Assembly (NCBI GenBank): GCA_911728435.2
Contig: OU452211.1
Span: 8,104,428-8,168,427, forward strand
Length of the DNA: 64,000 nucleotides
From: Apoderus coryli
Taxonomy: Eukaryota; Arthropoda; Insecta; Coleoptera; Attelabidae
Reading direction: 5' to 3'
Positions 18,870 through 31,257 of this stretch are shown here, piece after piece (within the stretch, counting starts at the first letter, position 1; each line of letters begins with the position of its first letter). The notes below the pieces were generated by a model. That model was not told the origin of the DNA. It saw only the letters and a list, made by a program, of their open reading frames with translations, and did not search any database. Both the position numbers and the translations under genes were made by a program.

Positions 18870-19804
18870 GCTCACGGTTATGTTTTTTGTAGATAAGAAC
18901 TTTATTGCAGTTTTTGAGTCTGTCAAAAAACTTGTTTACAATGTCAACGAATGATCCGAATTGACAATGACAAAAATTTCAATGATATGTCAGTCGACCC
19001 CTTTTGCCATTTAAAATTTTTGAAGGCGTAGTTCTGTATTAAAATATAACAGTACAAAATTGTTAGGAAATAATATACACGTGAGCGACGAATCGCAACG
19101 TTTAAACACCTCGACAAAATCCCCAAAGCGCAGACCGTACGTTAAGGAGTAGATGACGAATAAGGGCCGCCTCCTGACCGTGTCTATGCGTTCTGACCAC
19201 TTTAAGTACGGAAAAAGCTTCAAAGCTATTGACAACAACAAAATAATGATCATGGTATCTACTAGTTAAAAGTACGTATTGTTCATTTCAAAAAGTTAAA
19301 TCTGGTATTTAACATAATGGCACTCGGAACGGTTTGCATACGTAAACGACGGAGGCGTCGCACACAGAAAGAGCGAAGAGAATGTGTCCTTATTTATTGT
19401 AATACATGCATGTGTATCCATACAATTCGGGTTGAAGCACAAGTACGAGTCAGATAAAGTGTACTTTATGTTAACGATTATTATTGTCATGATTATGCTT
19501 GCGCTTTTAAATTGGTTCATCCACACAAGTGGAAAACTTTGACGATTGACGAGAAAACAGTGTTGGTCTTAATACAGAGATTTTGCGACACATCTGATAA
19601 AAGAACATTTTTTCCTATGAGGAAACCTTCACAACATGCTGGTACGATAGATACTGTTTGTATTTTGAGCCTAATAATCAAAGACAGTAAATTTTCTTTG
19701 CAACTTGCTTCAGTGTTTTCCAGAATATTCGCCTATAATATGATTAATTTTTATTTCTTGGGATGAGCTTGGATGTATTATATTTATAATATATGAACCT
19801 TTCC
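18870..19804. other. Intergenic, no confident gene
   Basis: A plus frame at 19512-19766 begins with a segment (KTLTIDEKTVLVLIQRF) faintly like the N-terminal helix-turn-helix of pogo/CENP-B proteins; it is too short to call. The remainder shows nothing. Confidence 0.3.
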
Positions 19805-20250
19805 TCTTTTTTTTTTGGTTTTTATTTTTGATTTTTTGGGATGAGGTTCAATATAATGTCCGCGTTATACGTTTATGTGGTTGTCATTTTTTTCCTCTAA
19901 GTAGATCTTTTTCTACATTACTTCAGATATTTATGAATAAAGATGCATCTAGTGTATTTATACCACTTTTAATTTAATAATATATTGAACAAACAAAACA
20001 AAACGATGTTGTAGGTGGTAATAAATACATTAGATGCATCTTTATTAATAAAAATATGTGAAGTAATGTAGAAAAAGATCTAGACTGACATGAAGAAGAC
20101 AGCAAACTGTTTTCGAAACGTCGTAAAACTTCGAGGAAAATAAATGACAACCAAATATGTGTATTAATTTCAGAAAAATAATGTGGAATTTATATTGAAC
20201 CTCATCCCAAGAAATCAAAAACAAAAATTGAAAAAGAAAAAATGAAAAAA
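19805..20250. repeat. Foldback element with long imperfect inverted arms
   Basis: The left arm, about 19810-19968, contains TTTGGGATGAGGTTCAATAT and AGATCTTTTTCTACATTACT. The right arm, about 20012-20245, contains their reverse complements. The loop is about 45 bp. The right arm has extra internal sequence (around TTTTCGAAACGTCGTAAAAC) absent from the left. No coding capacity; probably a non-autonomous DNA element. Confidence 0.85.
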
Positions 20251-20828
20251 TCAGACAAAGCATTATAATTAGATGTTCAAAATTTGACAGTTTTTAATAA
20301 AAAATCTCAAAAAGTGCCCTTATTTATTAAAATTTATTTGAATAAATTGTTTGCTTGTGCATTTTCTATCGAGGTTCAAAATTTAGATAATCTAACATAA
20401 TTGTTTTGCTTTTTAGTCAAGTTTTCAAAAATTGTGACTATACCCTGTATATTAGTTTGTACATATCGAAACAGCATTATTTGATTTTACATAATCTGAC
20501 ATAATGATGTCTATTTTCGCATATATTTTTACTACAACTGTTTATTTTGGCTCCAAAACGTGTTAATCGTAGTCGAAAGTACCCATCCTTTGATGCAAAG
20601 TTTATTTATTTTTAGGGGTTTTACCAAAAAAGACCTGTTTGCTTAAGCAACTATGGATTTGTTTAAAATATTTTCAGATTTAAATCTTAGACCTATCGCG
20701 AACAGGTTGCTCACCTTGTACGTGTTAAAGTTGTATTTCATTTTCGAATTCAAAATGCCTCTCGTGATAGAGATGAAAATAAGACGATTTAGCCAATAAA
20801 TGTGTAGGTTACGCTAGTCATTAAAAAT

Positions 20829-21046
20829 ATACACGGTGTAAATAAATAAAATTTCGAAAAATAGTTTAATTGAAACAATACATTTTTTGAGGATGAACAT
20901 TAACTATTCAAGTAAATTCGACAATCAAGCCCATAAGCCCCCTGTAGTACCCACATCTTTGATAATTAATTGAACATTGAGAATGACATTGTAACACAAC
21001 AAAGACACACGGGCAATAGAATTTACTTTTGTCCTACCCTGTATAT
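20829..21046. mobile_element. Candidate MITE with CCCTGTATA-type ends
   Basis: The left end TATACACGGTGTAAATA and right end TTTGTCCTACCCTGTATATA are imperfect inverted ends flanked by TA-rich sequence. It is about 218 bp with no ORF. The left end resembles that of the mariner-like element at 30974. Confidence 0.45.
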
Positions 21047-23057
21047 ATATTTGGGTAATTTTGGATAGTTTTTCTTATTTTAATAGTTTTATACCTAACA
21101 TGTCTAGAAGTCTAATCTTAATGTCGCTGATTCGGGAGATTGAGAAGTCATTATAAAATCGTATTGTTTCTTGCTTTACAAATGGAAAGGCGATAGGTTT
21201 TTCAAGTTAGATTCGTTTTAGCCTTGGTTGAGTCTAGATGTGATTTCTAATTATATAAAGTTAAATTAAATACTTTAATTTGTTTTTGGACTGAGTAGAT
21301 TTTTCAGTTAAGAATTATTTTATAGTTTTTGTTTTGAAGTACACCAGTATAAAGACTAAGTCCATTTATTTTTCATTCTGAAATAGTGAATTTTTCTAAA
21401 GTTCAAGTTCAGTAAGTTCATTGTTAATTCTTTTTGTTTCCAATCAGTTTTTATAAAGATTAAGTTCTTTCTTTTAGTAATTGAAATAAATTCAGTTTTC
21501 AATTGTGATTAAAGTTTCGTATAGGAATTAATATAATTATTCGTTATTATATTAATTTTCCTATTTTTAAGTTGTACATTAATGACTAAGATTTTCTTCT
21601 AAATTTTCATTATCGTTTAATTGTTTTATTCTTTTTTTTTTAATTTATACATATTTATTTCTTTGTTTTTATTCATTTTCTTTATTAGTTTTAATTATTA
21701 AATTAGTTGTTTTGAGCCCAAAAACCTTTGCGTTTAATTTCTAATAAAGTTTAGTTATGTTATTGACAAAAGGGTCATTTTATAAAATATTTTCTTTTAA
21801 ATAAAATGGTGCGTGATCGGCAGTGAACTTTACATTACTTTAATAAAGTTGATATTCGCTCGTGAAACTTGATTCGAATTGTTCTGTTTACCATTCTTCT
21901 TTCTGTTAGGGTACTAACTTGTTGTATTCCTATTTCACGAATTCCACCAAAATCAAAAGCCTATAAATTATATACACCACCTAATATCATTATCATTCTT
22001 TGCTAAAGTTCACCGTCACCCTCCTTTTAAAAATTAGAAAAAAGAAATACGATAAAACCCACCCCCAAAATGCCCTTTCTCACAAAACTAACACATACTA
22101 AAGACGAATGGGCAACTTTAATAGTAGGCCATGCATCACCACCTACCGCCAAACAGATGAATGTTGTTCCTGCAGGATCAGCAGGTTTGAGGAAGGTGAA
22201 AAGGCGGTAGCGGCGGAAGGAGTCTGCTGTCTATCCATTGCGGAACAGAGAGTGAAATACGAGGCGACCGCGCCTACCGATAACATGCTTTAATTAAAAT
22301 GCTGTCTTCGCAGGATTGATGTCCCACTGTGTCTATAAAGGTTGGTGCTTTAGTTAAGGAGAGCATGCAGAATTGTAAATCAAACTGTCCCGGCTCATTG
22401 CAAACATAAAAACTTTAATAATAATATTACCAGTGTATCGGAAAAGTACCGGATTAGCGGGAATGTACAGACCTCGGGCCAGCCCTTGACACCTTAAAGC
22501 AAAACTTGTAGTGAAAAAATAATGGAGCCTTCGACACAGTTACGCAAATCAGGTGATTTTTCGGCAAATAAATGCGGCCTCAAGAACAGTAAACATATAG
22601 AGTTAAGTTCAGCAATATCGCAAATTAGGCCCTGGTAATTCTCATACTTTTAGGTCCCTCTCCAAGTTTTAATCAAACAAAAATTATTGACCAATTAATT
22701 AAATTTATTTTCCTCCAAAACTTTTAGCTTTTGACAATATGTTTGTTTCAACAACATTTTAACGAACTACAAATTTCCTGCTTTCTGATTTTGAAGAGCT
22801 TTTTTTGCAATAAGCAATTATGGATTTGTGAAAAACGATTGGTAAACTTTTTGAAAAACTGGATATAATAGGAGCGTTTTATGAAAGCAGGTTTACTACC
22901 ATCCACAAGCTGCAGGAGGCTAAGGTCCCCGAAAATTCGATTAGAAAAGTGTGTAAAATTAGTGACACAAAAATGGCCACTGATAATACCGTCATCATCA
23001 TCAGCATTCAATCGCTAATGAGACATGAGCCTTAACCTAGCGCCACAAAAAATAATC
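21047..23057. other. Intergenic; less AT-rich island at 22100-22560
   Basis: 21050-22000 is T-rich with no features. 22100-22560 is GC-richer, with short chance frames (for example 22108-22293) but no recognised protein. From 22560 to 23057 the DNA is spacer up to the mariner-like relic. Confidence 0.35.
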
Positions 23058-23570
23058 TTACGGCGTTAAATCCCACGATCTAGGCGGACAATTAATCGGC
23101 CCCAAACGTGAAATAAACTGTTTACCGAACTCGCTTCTCAATTGGGCTATTGTTTCGCGTGCTGTGTGGCATTTGGCCCTGTCTTGCTGAAACCACATGT
23201 CAGCTAAGTCCAGCTGCAAAATTGCAATCATCGCACGGTAGCGCTTGCCATTCACAGAAACGTTCCTGCCTTCGTCATCTTTAAAAAAGTACGGTCCAAT
23301 CATGCCACCGGCTCATTATCCACATCACACAGTGTATTTTTCCGGATACATTGGCATGGTTCTTGCAATGCTTCTGGCAGGTTGGTGGTTGAATGTTCAA
23401 TAATGTAAATTTGGTGGAAAATCTAGTCACAAGATTGCTAATAGCCCCCTTAGAAGGACCATCAAATGGAAGAACTGCACAATGCACTTTCCTAACCATG
23501 CATTTTATAATAAAATTCAATAATCTGCAAGCGTTGTTCGTTTGTAAGTCGATTCATTGTTAAGTTATAG
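23058..23570 (-). pseudogene. IS630/mariner-like transposase relic
   Basis: On the minus strand it opens with NRLTNEQRLQIIEFYYKMHG near 23555, the first helix of the DNA-binding domain. GAISNLVTRFSTKFTLL (second HTH part) follows in another frame. After a deletion come FFKDDEGRNVSVNGKRYRAM, then the second catalytic Asp motif MWFQQDRAKCHTAR, in which the usual Gly-Ala after Asp is altered, and a frayed PRSWDLTP. The first catalytic region is missing. It is inactive. Confidence 0.8.
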
Positions 23571-23601
23571 ACCAAACTGAACATGTTTAACAGCAAGAAA
23601 G

Positions 23602-23880
23602 TTGCTAGAAAATCAGCCGTTAGAACGACTTCGAGAATTTAATGAGGAGCGACATTGGGCTATTATTCCCGATCAATACTATAGCCGTTTCCTAACATCT
23701 AGAGAATTAACCAGTCAACAAGAGAAGTTGATAGTTGTGGAGCAACGGGTACGAGAACAGAACAACGCAGGCTTTAATAACGAAGCTGATCCTTGCAGTA
23801 ACATGATACCGTCCTTGTCTCCAATTTTGGAAACACTCACTTTAAAACCATGCAAAAAAGGTATCAACATCATCCAATGA
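23602..23880 (+). CDS. Unidentified ORF, 92 codons
   Basis: An open frame with protein-like composition: charged helices (PLERLREFNEERHWAIIPDQ, SQQEKLIVVEQRVREQ) followed by a Pro/Ser/Thr-rich tail. The region just upstream (TTTAACAG) could be a splice acceptor, and AAG|GTATCA near 23859 a donor, so it might be an internal exon. It also sits right beside a mariner-like relic, so it may belong to an unrecognised mobile element. I do not recognise the family. Confidence 0.3.
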   Translation: MLENQPLERLREFNEERHWAIIPDQYYSRFLTSRELTSQQEKLIVVEQRVREQNNAGFNNEADPCSNMIPSLSPILETLTLKPCKKGINIIQ

Positions 23881-24609
23881 ATTCCATTAATGACAGTATA
23901 AACCGTTTTCCATATTTAGCTGTAGGAGCAACATATCAGTTTCACATTATATAGCTTAAATCCAGGATTATTGATGGTCGTAAATACTTGTTTCTCCTTA
24001 AAAATCTATATTTTAATAATTTTTTAAAATCCAACTAATTTTTATTAACAATAGATAATTACAGTTTAATTTGCCGTATTTCGATAGTTTCGAAAAACCC
24101 CGTATAGCCATAATATAAAAATGCTCCCTCCTGCAAAATCGATACTGCTGCAGCTGTCCGCATTGAAGTCGCACTCGTCATACTTGCTGTGTGCTGTCAA
24201 TACACCTCGCATATTGACAAAAACAACAATGCAGGACACCAAATGAGACAGACAGAGAATCTAATAGAGTATGGTGTGATGGCCAGTGTCACATGTCAAT
24301 CCTGCGGCTCGTCAAACGCGGAAATAACGGCCTGCAAGTAGCAGGAGAACAGAAACATTTAAGAGGTGTTACATGATTTTAGGGGTTGCTTTTTAAGGGA
24401 TATGCAGCGAAAGTGGAAAATTGGATCGGGAGAACAGAATGTTACAGAGAAATAGTAGTATCTACCTTAGTTGTTGGGAATATACATATAATTTAGTTTA
24501 CTCAGGCAATGTTTAATATTTCTAAAATGATTTTAATTCTGGTAGCGACATTGTTGAAAAGTAGATTGTCAAAGGCTGTCTAAATTCTTCCTTAACTTTG
24601 TAGTAAGCC
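23881..24609. other. Intergenic; GC-richer island at 24120-24380
   Basis: No gene recognised. The island holds CTCCTGCAAAATCGATACTG and AATAACGGCCTGCAAG-type sequence with no open frame. Confidence 0.3.
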
Positions 24610-24864
24610 AATTTTTGAAAAAATGTTAAATGGCAAAGTTGTAGGTAATAAAAAGATCTACAACTTTTGTATCGACACTTTTTTCACATAACCTCAAAAT
24701 TTATGTGAAAAATTCGAATATCCGTGTTTTTGGTTTTTTATTTTTATATTTTGCAAAAAAAATTATTTTTCCTTTCATTTTTGTTATATTTTCTACCTTT
24801 TCCAATGGATATCATCCTACTATCATTTTTTCACTTTTTACCATTTTTAAAATTATCGTCCCTG
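24610..24864 (+). repeat. Dispersed repeat, copy A (interrupted)
   Basis: It matches 35935-36268 in the same orientation over AAAGATCTACAACTTTTGTA, CACATAACCTCAAAATTTAT and TCTACCTTTTCCAATGG, ending AAAATTATCGTCCCTG. It is cut by the Harbinger-like element; its continuation (CTGATCTA) resumes at 26576. Copy B gives the uninterrupted site. Confidence 0.85.
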
Positions 24865-26575
24865 GGGGGCTTTATTTGAATCGATCGCAAATATTTACGT
24901 GCATGCAAAGTTGCGTTAATTTGTTCGTATGCGCAACTTGTTTTGGGCGAATAGCTTTATTTGAAATTGCGATTAAACGTGTGCATCCCTACTTGCGTGC
25001 ACGCAAAGGATGCACTCACTCGCTACGTTGCCAGTTATCTTTGTAGAGATCAACCAATCAAGTGGTTGGATTTTATGAAATTTCGACATAGAATAAGAAA
25101 ACTACGTAGCTTTCTTATTCTATGTTTTCGATGACATATATTTGTTATTGGTTTGATGTTTTAAGGTTAGAATTTTTTAAATTAATATTAGTTTTTCGGG
25201 ATTGTTTTTATTAGTAATTTATTTAATACTCCCTAATCTGTGAATTTATTGTAAAGCATTGATTTATTATTTTTGTTTGTTGTTTGGCGCTATACCAATA
25301 TACTAAACAATTTTGCAAATTTGTACACGATTTTCATCATAATCATATTATTGTTTGTTTTGCTTAAAAGAGCAGTTTTCATTGCTAATATTCGAACTGT
25401 GTCGAGTTTGTTCTAAACAGAAATATCATTGTTGTATAGATATACAGACATTTGTTATTTAATATTTTGTGTTTAATTTTAGCAAAGTCTATATTTATAT
25501 ATTGGATAAACTTTGGTTCCAGCGTTGGTTATGGCAAAGATTAATGTACATTAATCTTTGGTTATGGTTATAGCAAAGATTACAATCTGTTTTACATTTT
25601 AGAACTTTTGAAGATTTTACAGCTTGGAGAACACAGGAAAACAGATAAGTGGACTATGCTTCCTGTAGTAAGAATAAATGTCATAATGGAGAAGAAACTG
25701 CAACAGAAGTTACTCTAGAGGTTGGGCATTTATTTATTGATTTACTTAAAAATACGGGTGTTTGTGGAAATCTTGCTTTTAGGTTTTGTAAGTACAAATA
25801 CAAAACGCACATGCAGACTGGAGGTAGGTACTTATTCATATTCATGGTACATGTACCATGATTCGTAGTAGTGGAATGTGCCCCTCACGAATTTCAGGCA
25901 ACGTGTAATTATGTACATATTTATTATTATCATTGTGTAAATTTAATATACATATATATAGCTAAAAATAAACTGTTGAGAATGTGACTTTTTTTACTTC
26001 CTGACTTCCTAGCATTAGATTATCTTCAAATTATATACACAATAAATTTAAGTAACATTTTCTCGACATACGAAATGAAAGTTTTTCAGTTGTATCAAGA
26101 AATCCTACTACAAAGGAAACTTCAACAGACTCTCTTATCGAATACCTTATACAGATTAATATTTTCATTATTTTACTGAAAAACTCATTACAATTAACAT
26201 CCCGCCACTTCAAGACCTGGCAATACATTATTATCAATTAAATTTTTAAAATTCATATTTAAAACATAAACCACCTGAAATAACTCAAAAAAGAACTTTT
26301 AAACTAACAAAATTATTAAAAGATCCACCACGCGATAATCAAAATTAAAATTTATTTGATGTGAAATGTCAAAAATAAAATAAACTGACGTCTTGGCATA
26401 CTTTGCGTGTGCGAAAGTTGACTTGCGATCGGTATACCCCCATGCGCAAAAGTTGCGAGTGGTACAAATTCATATCGCTCGCAGTGCATTTCAAATAAGC
26501 CGTGCACCATTTTGTAATCGCAAATGACGTCATTTGCGTACATGCAAAGTTGCACCGATTTCAAATAAAGCCCCC
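24865..26575. mobile_element. Harbinger-like element with 16-bp TIRs and CTG duplication
   Basis: The ends are GGGGGCTTTATTTGAA and its exact reverse complement. CTG flanks both sides (24862-24864, 26576-26578), and the paralogous site at 36263-36265 has a single CTG followed by similar sequence, so a 3-bp target duplication is directly supported. Three-base duplications with G-rich TIRs point to PIF/Harbinger. The subterminal regions repeat GCTTTATTTGAAATTGCGAT and CATGCAAAGTTGC in inverted form. The 1.7-kb interior has only short frames (a 70-codon one at 25649-25861) with no recognised transposase, so it is probably non-autonomous. Confidence 0.75.
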
Positions 26576-26578
26576 CTG

Positions 26579-28689
26579 ATCTAACCGTTGTGCGTGTACT
26601 TTCTGTCTGTGGTCACCGTTTTGTCTAACGGAATACTGCTTTCTTTCTGATTTCATCTGCTTAATAATTGGCACCTTTGACGCTTGGGATTCGGTCAGAC
26701 CAAAAACCTTTCGAACCTTTTTCCTCCTCACGCCCTAAGGCCAGTGGGTTTCAGATTCCTTCTGACCTCTCTGTGCATGACACAAACCCTAGTGTTGTCC
26801 GGATGGTCACACGCCGGAGAATTTGAAATTGGGAATGAAAAAAATCATATCATCGGCATTTATAAAAATAATTTAAAAAATATTTCACATTATTGCATTT
26901 AGTTTTATTTAATAAAAATAAAAGTAAAAAAAATGGAAACTTCCTTATATAATTGCATCTGCAGACTTGAAATAGGACGTATACAAACCTAAACTGACAT
27001 ATCCCCTTGTTTTAACACAGTAAACAATAGCCGACACCACATCAAATATTCATCATCAGTCATTTGTCACTAGTGGCTTGTAGTGTAAGCGAAACGGTAG
27101 GTAAAGCATTCCACAAAATAATCAGCCCTTTTGTCAAATTAATGCCTGGATAATATTTCTCTTCTGCCTATTCTGACGTTAATAGTGATGATCTTTTCAC
27201 CGTACTACTTAGTATTATTTTGTCATCAAATCATTTGTCAACGGTATAATCATTCAACACTGGGGAGAAAATACGGTATTGTTTTTGTTTTTACAATTAA
27301 ATAATTGCTATGTAGTAAAGTAAATCGTTATTGAGGGAAAGGGTTGAGAATTGTGTAGTATTACTGTGTTTAATTATAGTTACTCTTTCTTAACATATCA
27401 TTTTAAATGCCTCCGATAAGTGGTCCAAGACTCACAGCTATACGTAAGGGTAGGAACTACAATAGTATCCACTTTTGTCGCTTTGTTGCATTTGTTTATT
27501 TATTTAAAATTAGTCTGGAAACCCCTAGGACTAACTATCAATTCAGAACACCAATTTCGATGAGGTGCAAAATTGCTGTGACATTTTTTATGATAGTTTA
27601 AAACAATTTAGGAAATCAATAATTATCTCTCAATTAATTTCAAGATAATTAGACTATTAAAGTGTATTTTTTTTTTCTTGTTTTCGTTTAGTTTTTTCAA
27701 TATATATGTGTAATCTTAAGTTTTGTTCTTTGTTTTTTCTTGTTGGTAATAATGTATGTTGTTGTTATATTATATTTTATAACTGGTTTATTTATTATTT
27801 ATTATATCACCTGTATAAGTTGTTGCAAATAAATAAAATAAAATTATTAATATAGAATTGAACCTGATTCATTATAAAAAAGTCACAGGAAATTTCAAAG
27901 AAACCAATTAACGTGCATTCCCGTAGAAGACGAGAGCCATCCCTGGTTTGCAGTGCAGATTGTAAATGGTCTTAGTGGCATGAAAGAAGACCCTGGTGTT
28001 ATTGCTGTCCACCACTGATTCTTCAGATATCGCGTTCGTCGTTGTACTTCAGACTTCGTCATTTAAAACAGTTATTTATGTAATAAATGTGCGAAGGAAA
28101 TACGGAGACTTTTTCAAATTTTTAAAACAGTAGTGACCAAGCAATTGTCAAACCTGAATTTTCTAATAGCCATGGATATATCAGAATTCGGTGGATATCT
28201 CCTAATTTTCCATTTTATAATTCTAAAACCATTTTAATGGACCACATTGTATAATATGTAAGCCTAAGGCTGCTAAATCGTTGCACAAAAACGGCTAAAG
28301 CCCATAGTCTCAGATTAATTTCAATATTATGAATAAATATAAGGCAATGGAATATCTCTTATTCTCCTTCTATATTGCCTTTGGCTCAGTCTCCAACTCT
28401 AATGAGCGCCAGTTAATGTCGGCCTCCGGAGTGAGTCACGATTGCCGGCTGCAATTTAAGCAAATTTGTGGAAGTGGAAATAACATTAAAATCTGTGTCG
28501 CAAAATGGAGAAAATTGTAAATCAGGATTTGCGTTCCGCTCCGACCTGACTGTTATTATTATGATTTCACGTAAACCTAGTCAAAGGTGTATACGGGGGC
28601 ATGTTTTCTTGTAGTAAAAACGGAGAAATTAAGTTTTAATAAATTATTAACTTTTGCCCACGAATCAAATCGTCATGATGAGCTATACA
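26579..28689. other. Intergenic; GC-richer island at 28360-28570
   Basis: No protein family recognised among the short frames. The 28360-28570 island (CTAATGAGCGCCAGTTAATG, GCCGGCTGCAATTTAAGC) is another candidate conserved block. 27660-27840 is T/A-rich low-complexity sequence. Confidence 0.35.
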
Positions 28690-28860
28690 CTGTGTCCAAG
28701 ATAAGAATGGGATTGCGTTGGAATCTTGGAAACGGTAGGAGTTTAAATTTCGGTTAAATTAGAGCAAGGTTGTACAACTTAAACACCTTTTAAATGGTGT
28801 TTTCAAAAGTAAAGTAACTTTAGCCTTTTTTGAGAATTTTCCAAAAAACCGATTCTCCAT
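28690..28860. repeat. Dispersed repeat with CACCTTTTAAATGGTG core
   Basis: It shares TTAAACACCTTTTAAATGGT and TGTTTTCAAAAGTAAA with 32345-32420 (same orientation) and 37500-37665 (opposite). The core CACCTTTTAAATGGTG is a near-palindrome. Three copies in one window suggest a MITE family or satellite-like fragment. Confidence 0.7.
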
Positions 28861-29517
28861 AGTTTAATACTTAACCGAACGAATGCAAAGTACTAGGTTT
28901 TGCAAAACATTCTTTTCTCCTTACTCACAATTATTTATTATTATTTGACAATTTTATTATGTACGCAGTTTTTTAAATTGAGTTGACATTGTTGTGCTTT
29001 TTGAACTTTACGACTGTTGTAATTTGGGAATTAAAGCTTACTACCTCGATATTAATAATAAACCACGAAAATTGAAATAAACACGATTTATTAATAAAGA
29101 AAAATAACAAACTAAATACAAAATTGAAACGATTTTACCTGAACAATATAATATAGAAATTGAACACTAATAAAAAATATGGCAATTACAATCATTTTTC
29201 TGACAATAACACAACTGTTTGCCAATAGTTACTTTGAGCACAGCATAATAAGTACAGCGAGTCCACGTTGGAACTTTGAACTAAATAATTTCAAACTGTG
29301 ACGTATGACGCCGCCATTTTGGGTTAAAATTCAGGTCCTGACTAAAAATAATTATAATTCGTTTTCTAACCACAGTACTGTATTTTTATATTTGTAAAAA
29401 TATTTAAGTACATTATAATATCGCTGTCAATATCAGAAATATTTGTGGTGTGTCATAGTGATTGAAAACAGCCTTGAGTGGTGTTATCAGGTAAATGTTG
29501 ACATGATTGTGTGATTT
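28861..29517. other. AT-rich spacer, no gene seen
   Basis: No features recognised apart from AT-rich runs. Confidence 0.4.
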
Positions 29518-29960
29518 TTAATAATAATAATAATAAACACAATAATAATAAAGGCTTTATTAGTAAAAAAAGACATTTTTACAAAACTTGAAGCAGTGCT
29601 TCCTAACTTAACCTAAGTTTAACCAATATTTTAGCTTAAACCTATCTAAAAATTGTTTTACATCGCTGGCCAAATTAAGTCGGTAGCTTATGTTTACAAA
29701 TTAATTTGTTCTGTAACGTGTCAGACAAAGCTCTTAAACGAAAACCCCTGTAAACTTTTTATATTCTCCGGTAGAGCGTTGTAATATTTTGAAACCGTAT
29801 AGGAAAATCACCGCTCAAAGATTGATGTTGAGTGTAGCGGTGGCGTAATGACAGTTTTATGAGAAATATTCACATCATACACAGATCCCCGGTACTTCAA
29901 TCTTTCTTATAAGTATTCCGCCTTTATCCATCTGATGAATTTATTAATCAAAATTAGTGA
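29518..29960 (-). pseudogene. LINE 3' end (C-terminal RT-protein tail and simple-repeat tail)
   Basis: The minus-strand translation gives SYTVSKYYNALPENIKSLQGFSF after HKTVITPPLHSTSIFER, the typical end of Jockey/CR1-like LINE ORF2 proteins (R...IPR-x-T...F...FNxLPxxIR...FK). Stops interrupt it. The plus strand starts with a TAA-repeat (29518-29535), which would be the 3' simple-repeat tail of a minus-strand LINE. It is 5'-truncated: no RT core. Confidence 0.65.
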
Positions 29961-30973
29961 ATGAAAATCGGACGTCGTTTCTTTCTTAACCAGCCGATTT
30001 CCTTAATCTTAGCGCTAGCCTCTTTCACCCCTACGAATTCGACATACAAGCCGTGTTGTTATAAACCTAAAATTATCTAAAAAATGCTTAGAGCAAGTGT
30101 ACCGCTTATTGGGACAAAATTTTGCAGCACACACATGTCCTCCCTGATTGTTCATTGTATTAATCACAAGGCACGTTAATAAAAATAAAATCCTTTTCAA
30201 TCTAACGAACACTATATACCAAAAACACAAAACACAGAATTAGATTACAAACACAATATTTATTTATCTCGTACACGCCGACAATGAACTATATATTGAA
30301 CACAGGAGTAAACGGTATCTATCTACGTCTATGCGATTATTGTGACGTTTTAACCCATAATGACGGCATGCGCGACGAGATGCGTTGGACGCCTCGCAGC
30401 GGAGAGTCAGAATACTGTATTATTTATTATACTGTGGCTAAAGTTAGTTTATTCTTGAAAGCATCGTTTAAAAGGTGTGTAAAACTAAAGTTCAAATTTG
30501 TTCCCCAGTTAATTAATTAATTAGAGAAGTTAATAAAAATTAGTGTATTATAAAAACGGTGTATTTTTCTAATGTATCCCTCCTGTAAGTTCAAGTCCGT
30601 CCTCTCTTTATCTTAAAATGGAGGCGGGTAGTTGCAATGAATTTTGTCTTGCCTTCAAGCCAAAAGCGGACAACTACTAGTTCTTCTTGCAATTTTATGG
30701 TTGAGGATTTACTTAAGAAGAGATGGCCGCGCGCTCCGCTGTGCAAATTTAGTTGAATGGTTTTATTTATCTAATTCCACAGCAGAGATAATAATTTTCC
30801 TTTGCAGTTTTTAGCATTTCCGTTGGGATAAAGAAATTTTACGATGCAAATGCAAAAGTTATAAGTATTTAAGAAAAGGAAAACAGAATAGCTGACAATA
30901 TTATTATAACTTGGAATTTTGAGAAACAGTTTTGTAATTTATCTGTCCTGCTAAATTATGTGACCGATTTTAA
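29961..30973. other. Intergenic, no gene seen
   Basis: Short frames only (for example 30284-30520), none with family resemblance. Confidence 0.4.
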
Positions 30974-31257
30974 TATACACGGTGTGAAAATCACTTATGT
31001 CAAAATTTCGAAAAATGTCTCCTTATGAAATTATGACCATTTTGATTATTGAAATTAGACAAATTTTTCACTTGGAATTATTAATTTAAATCTGGTCATC
31101 CTTGATAAAAACATATTCATGCAAAGAGAAAATCTGCATCCTTATCATATAAAGCCGATTCAAGAATTGCATCCTGGGGATACGGAGTTGCGCTTATGAT
31201 TTTGTAGATTTTTTTTAAATTGCCTGGACGCAAATGAAGACATTTTTAAACAAGTAC

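Noticed and set aside
19512..19640. Possible pogo/CENP-B DNA-binding helix (KTLTIDEKTVL)
   Set aside because: Only about 20 residues resemble the family, with no second helix-turn-helix or catalytic domain nearby.
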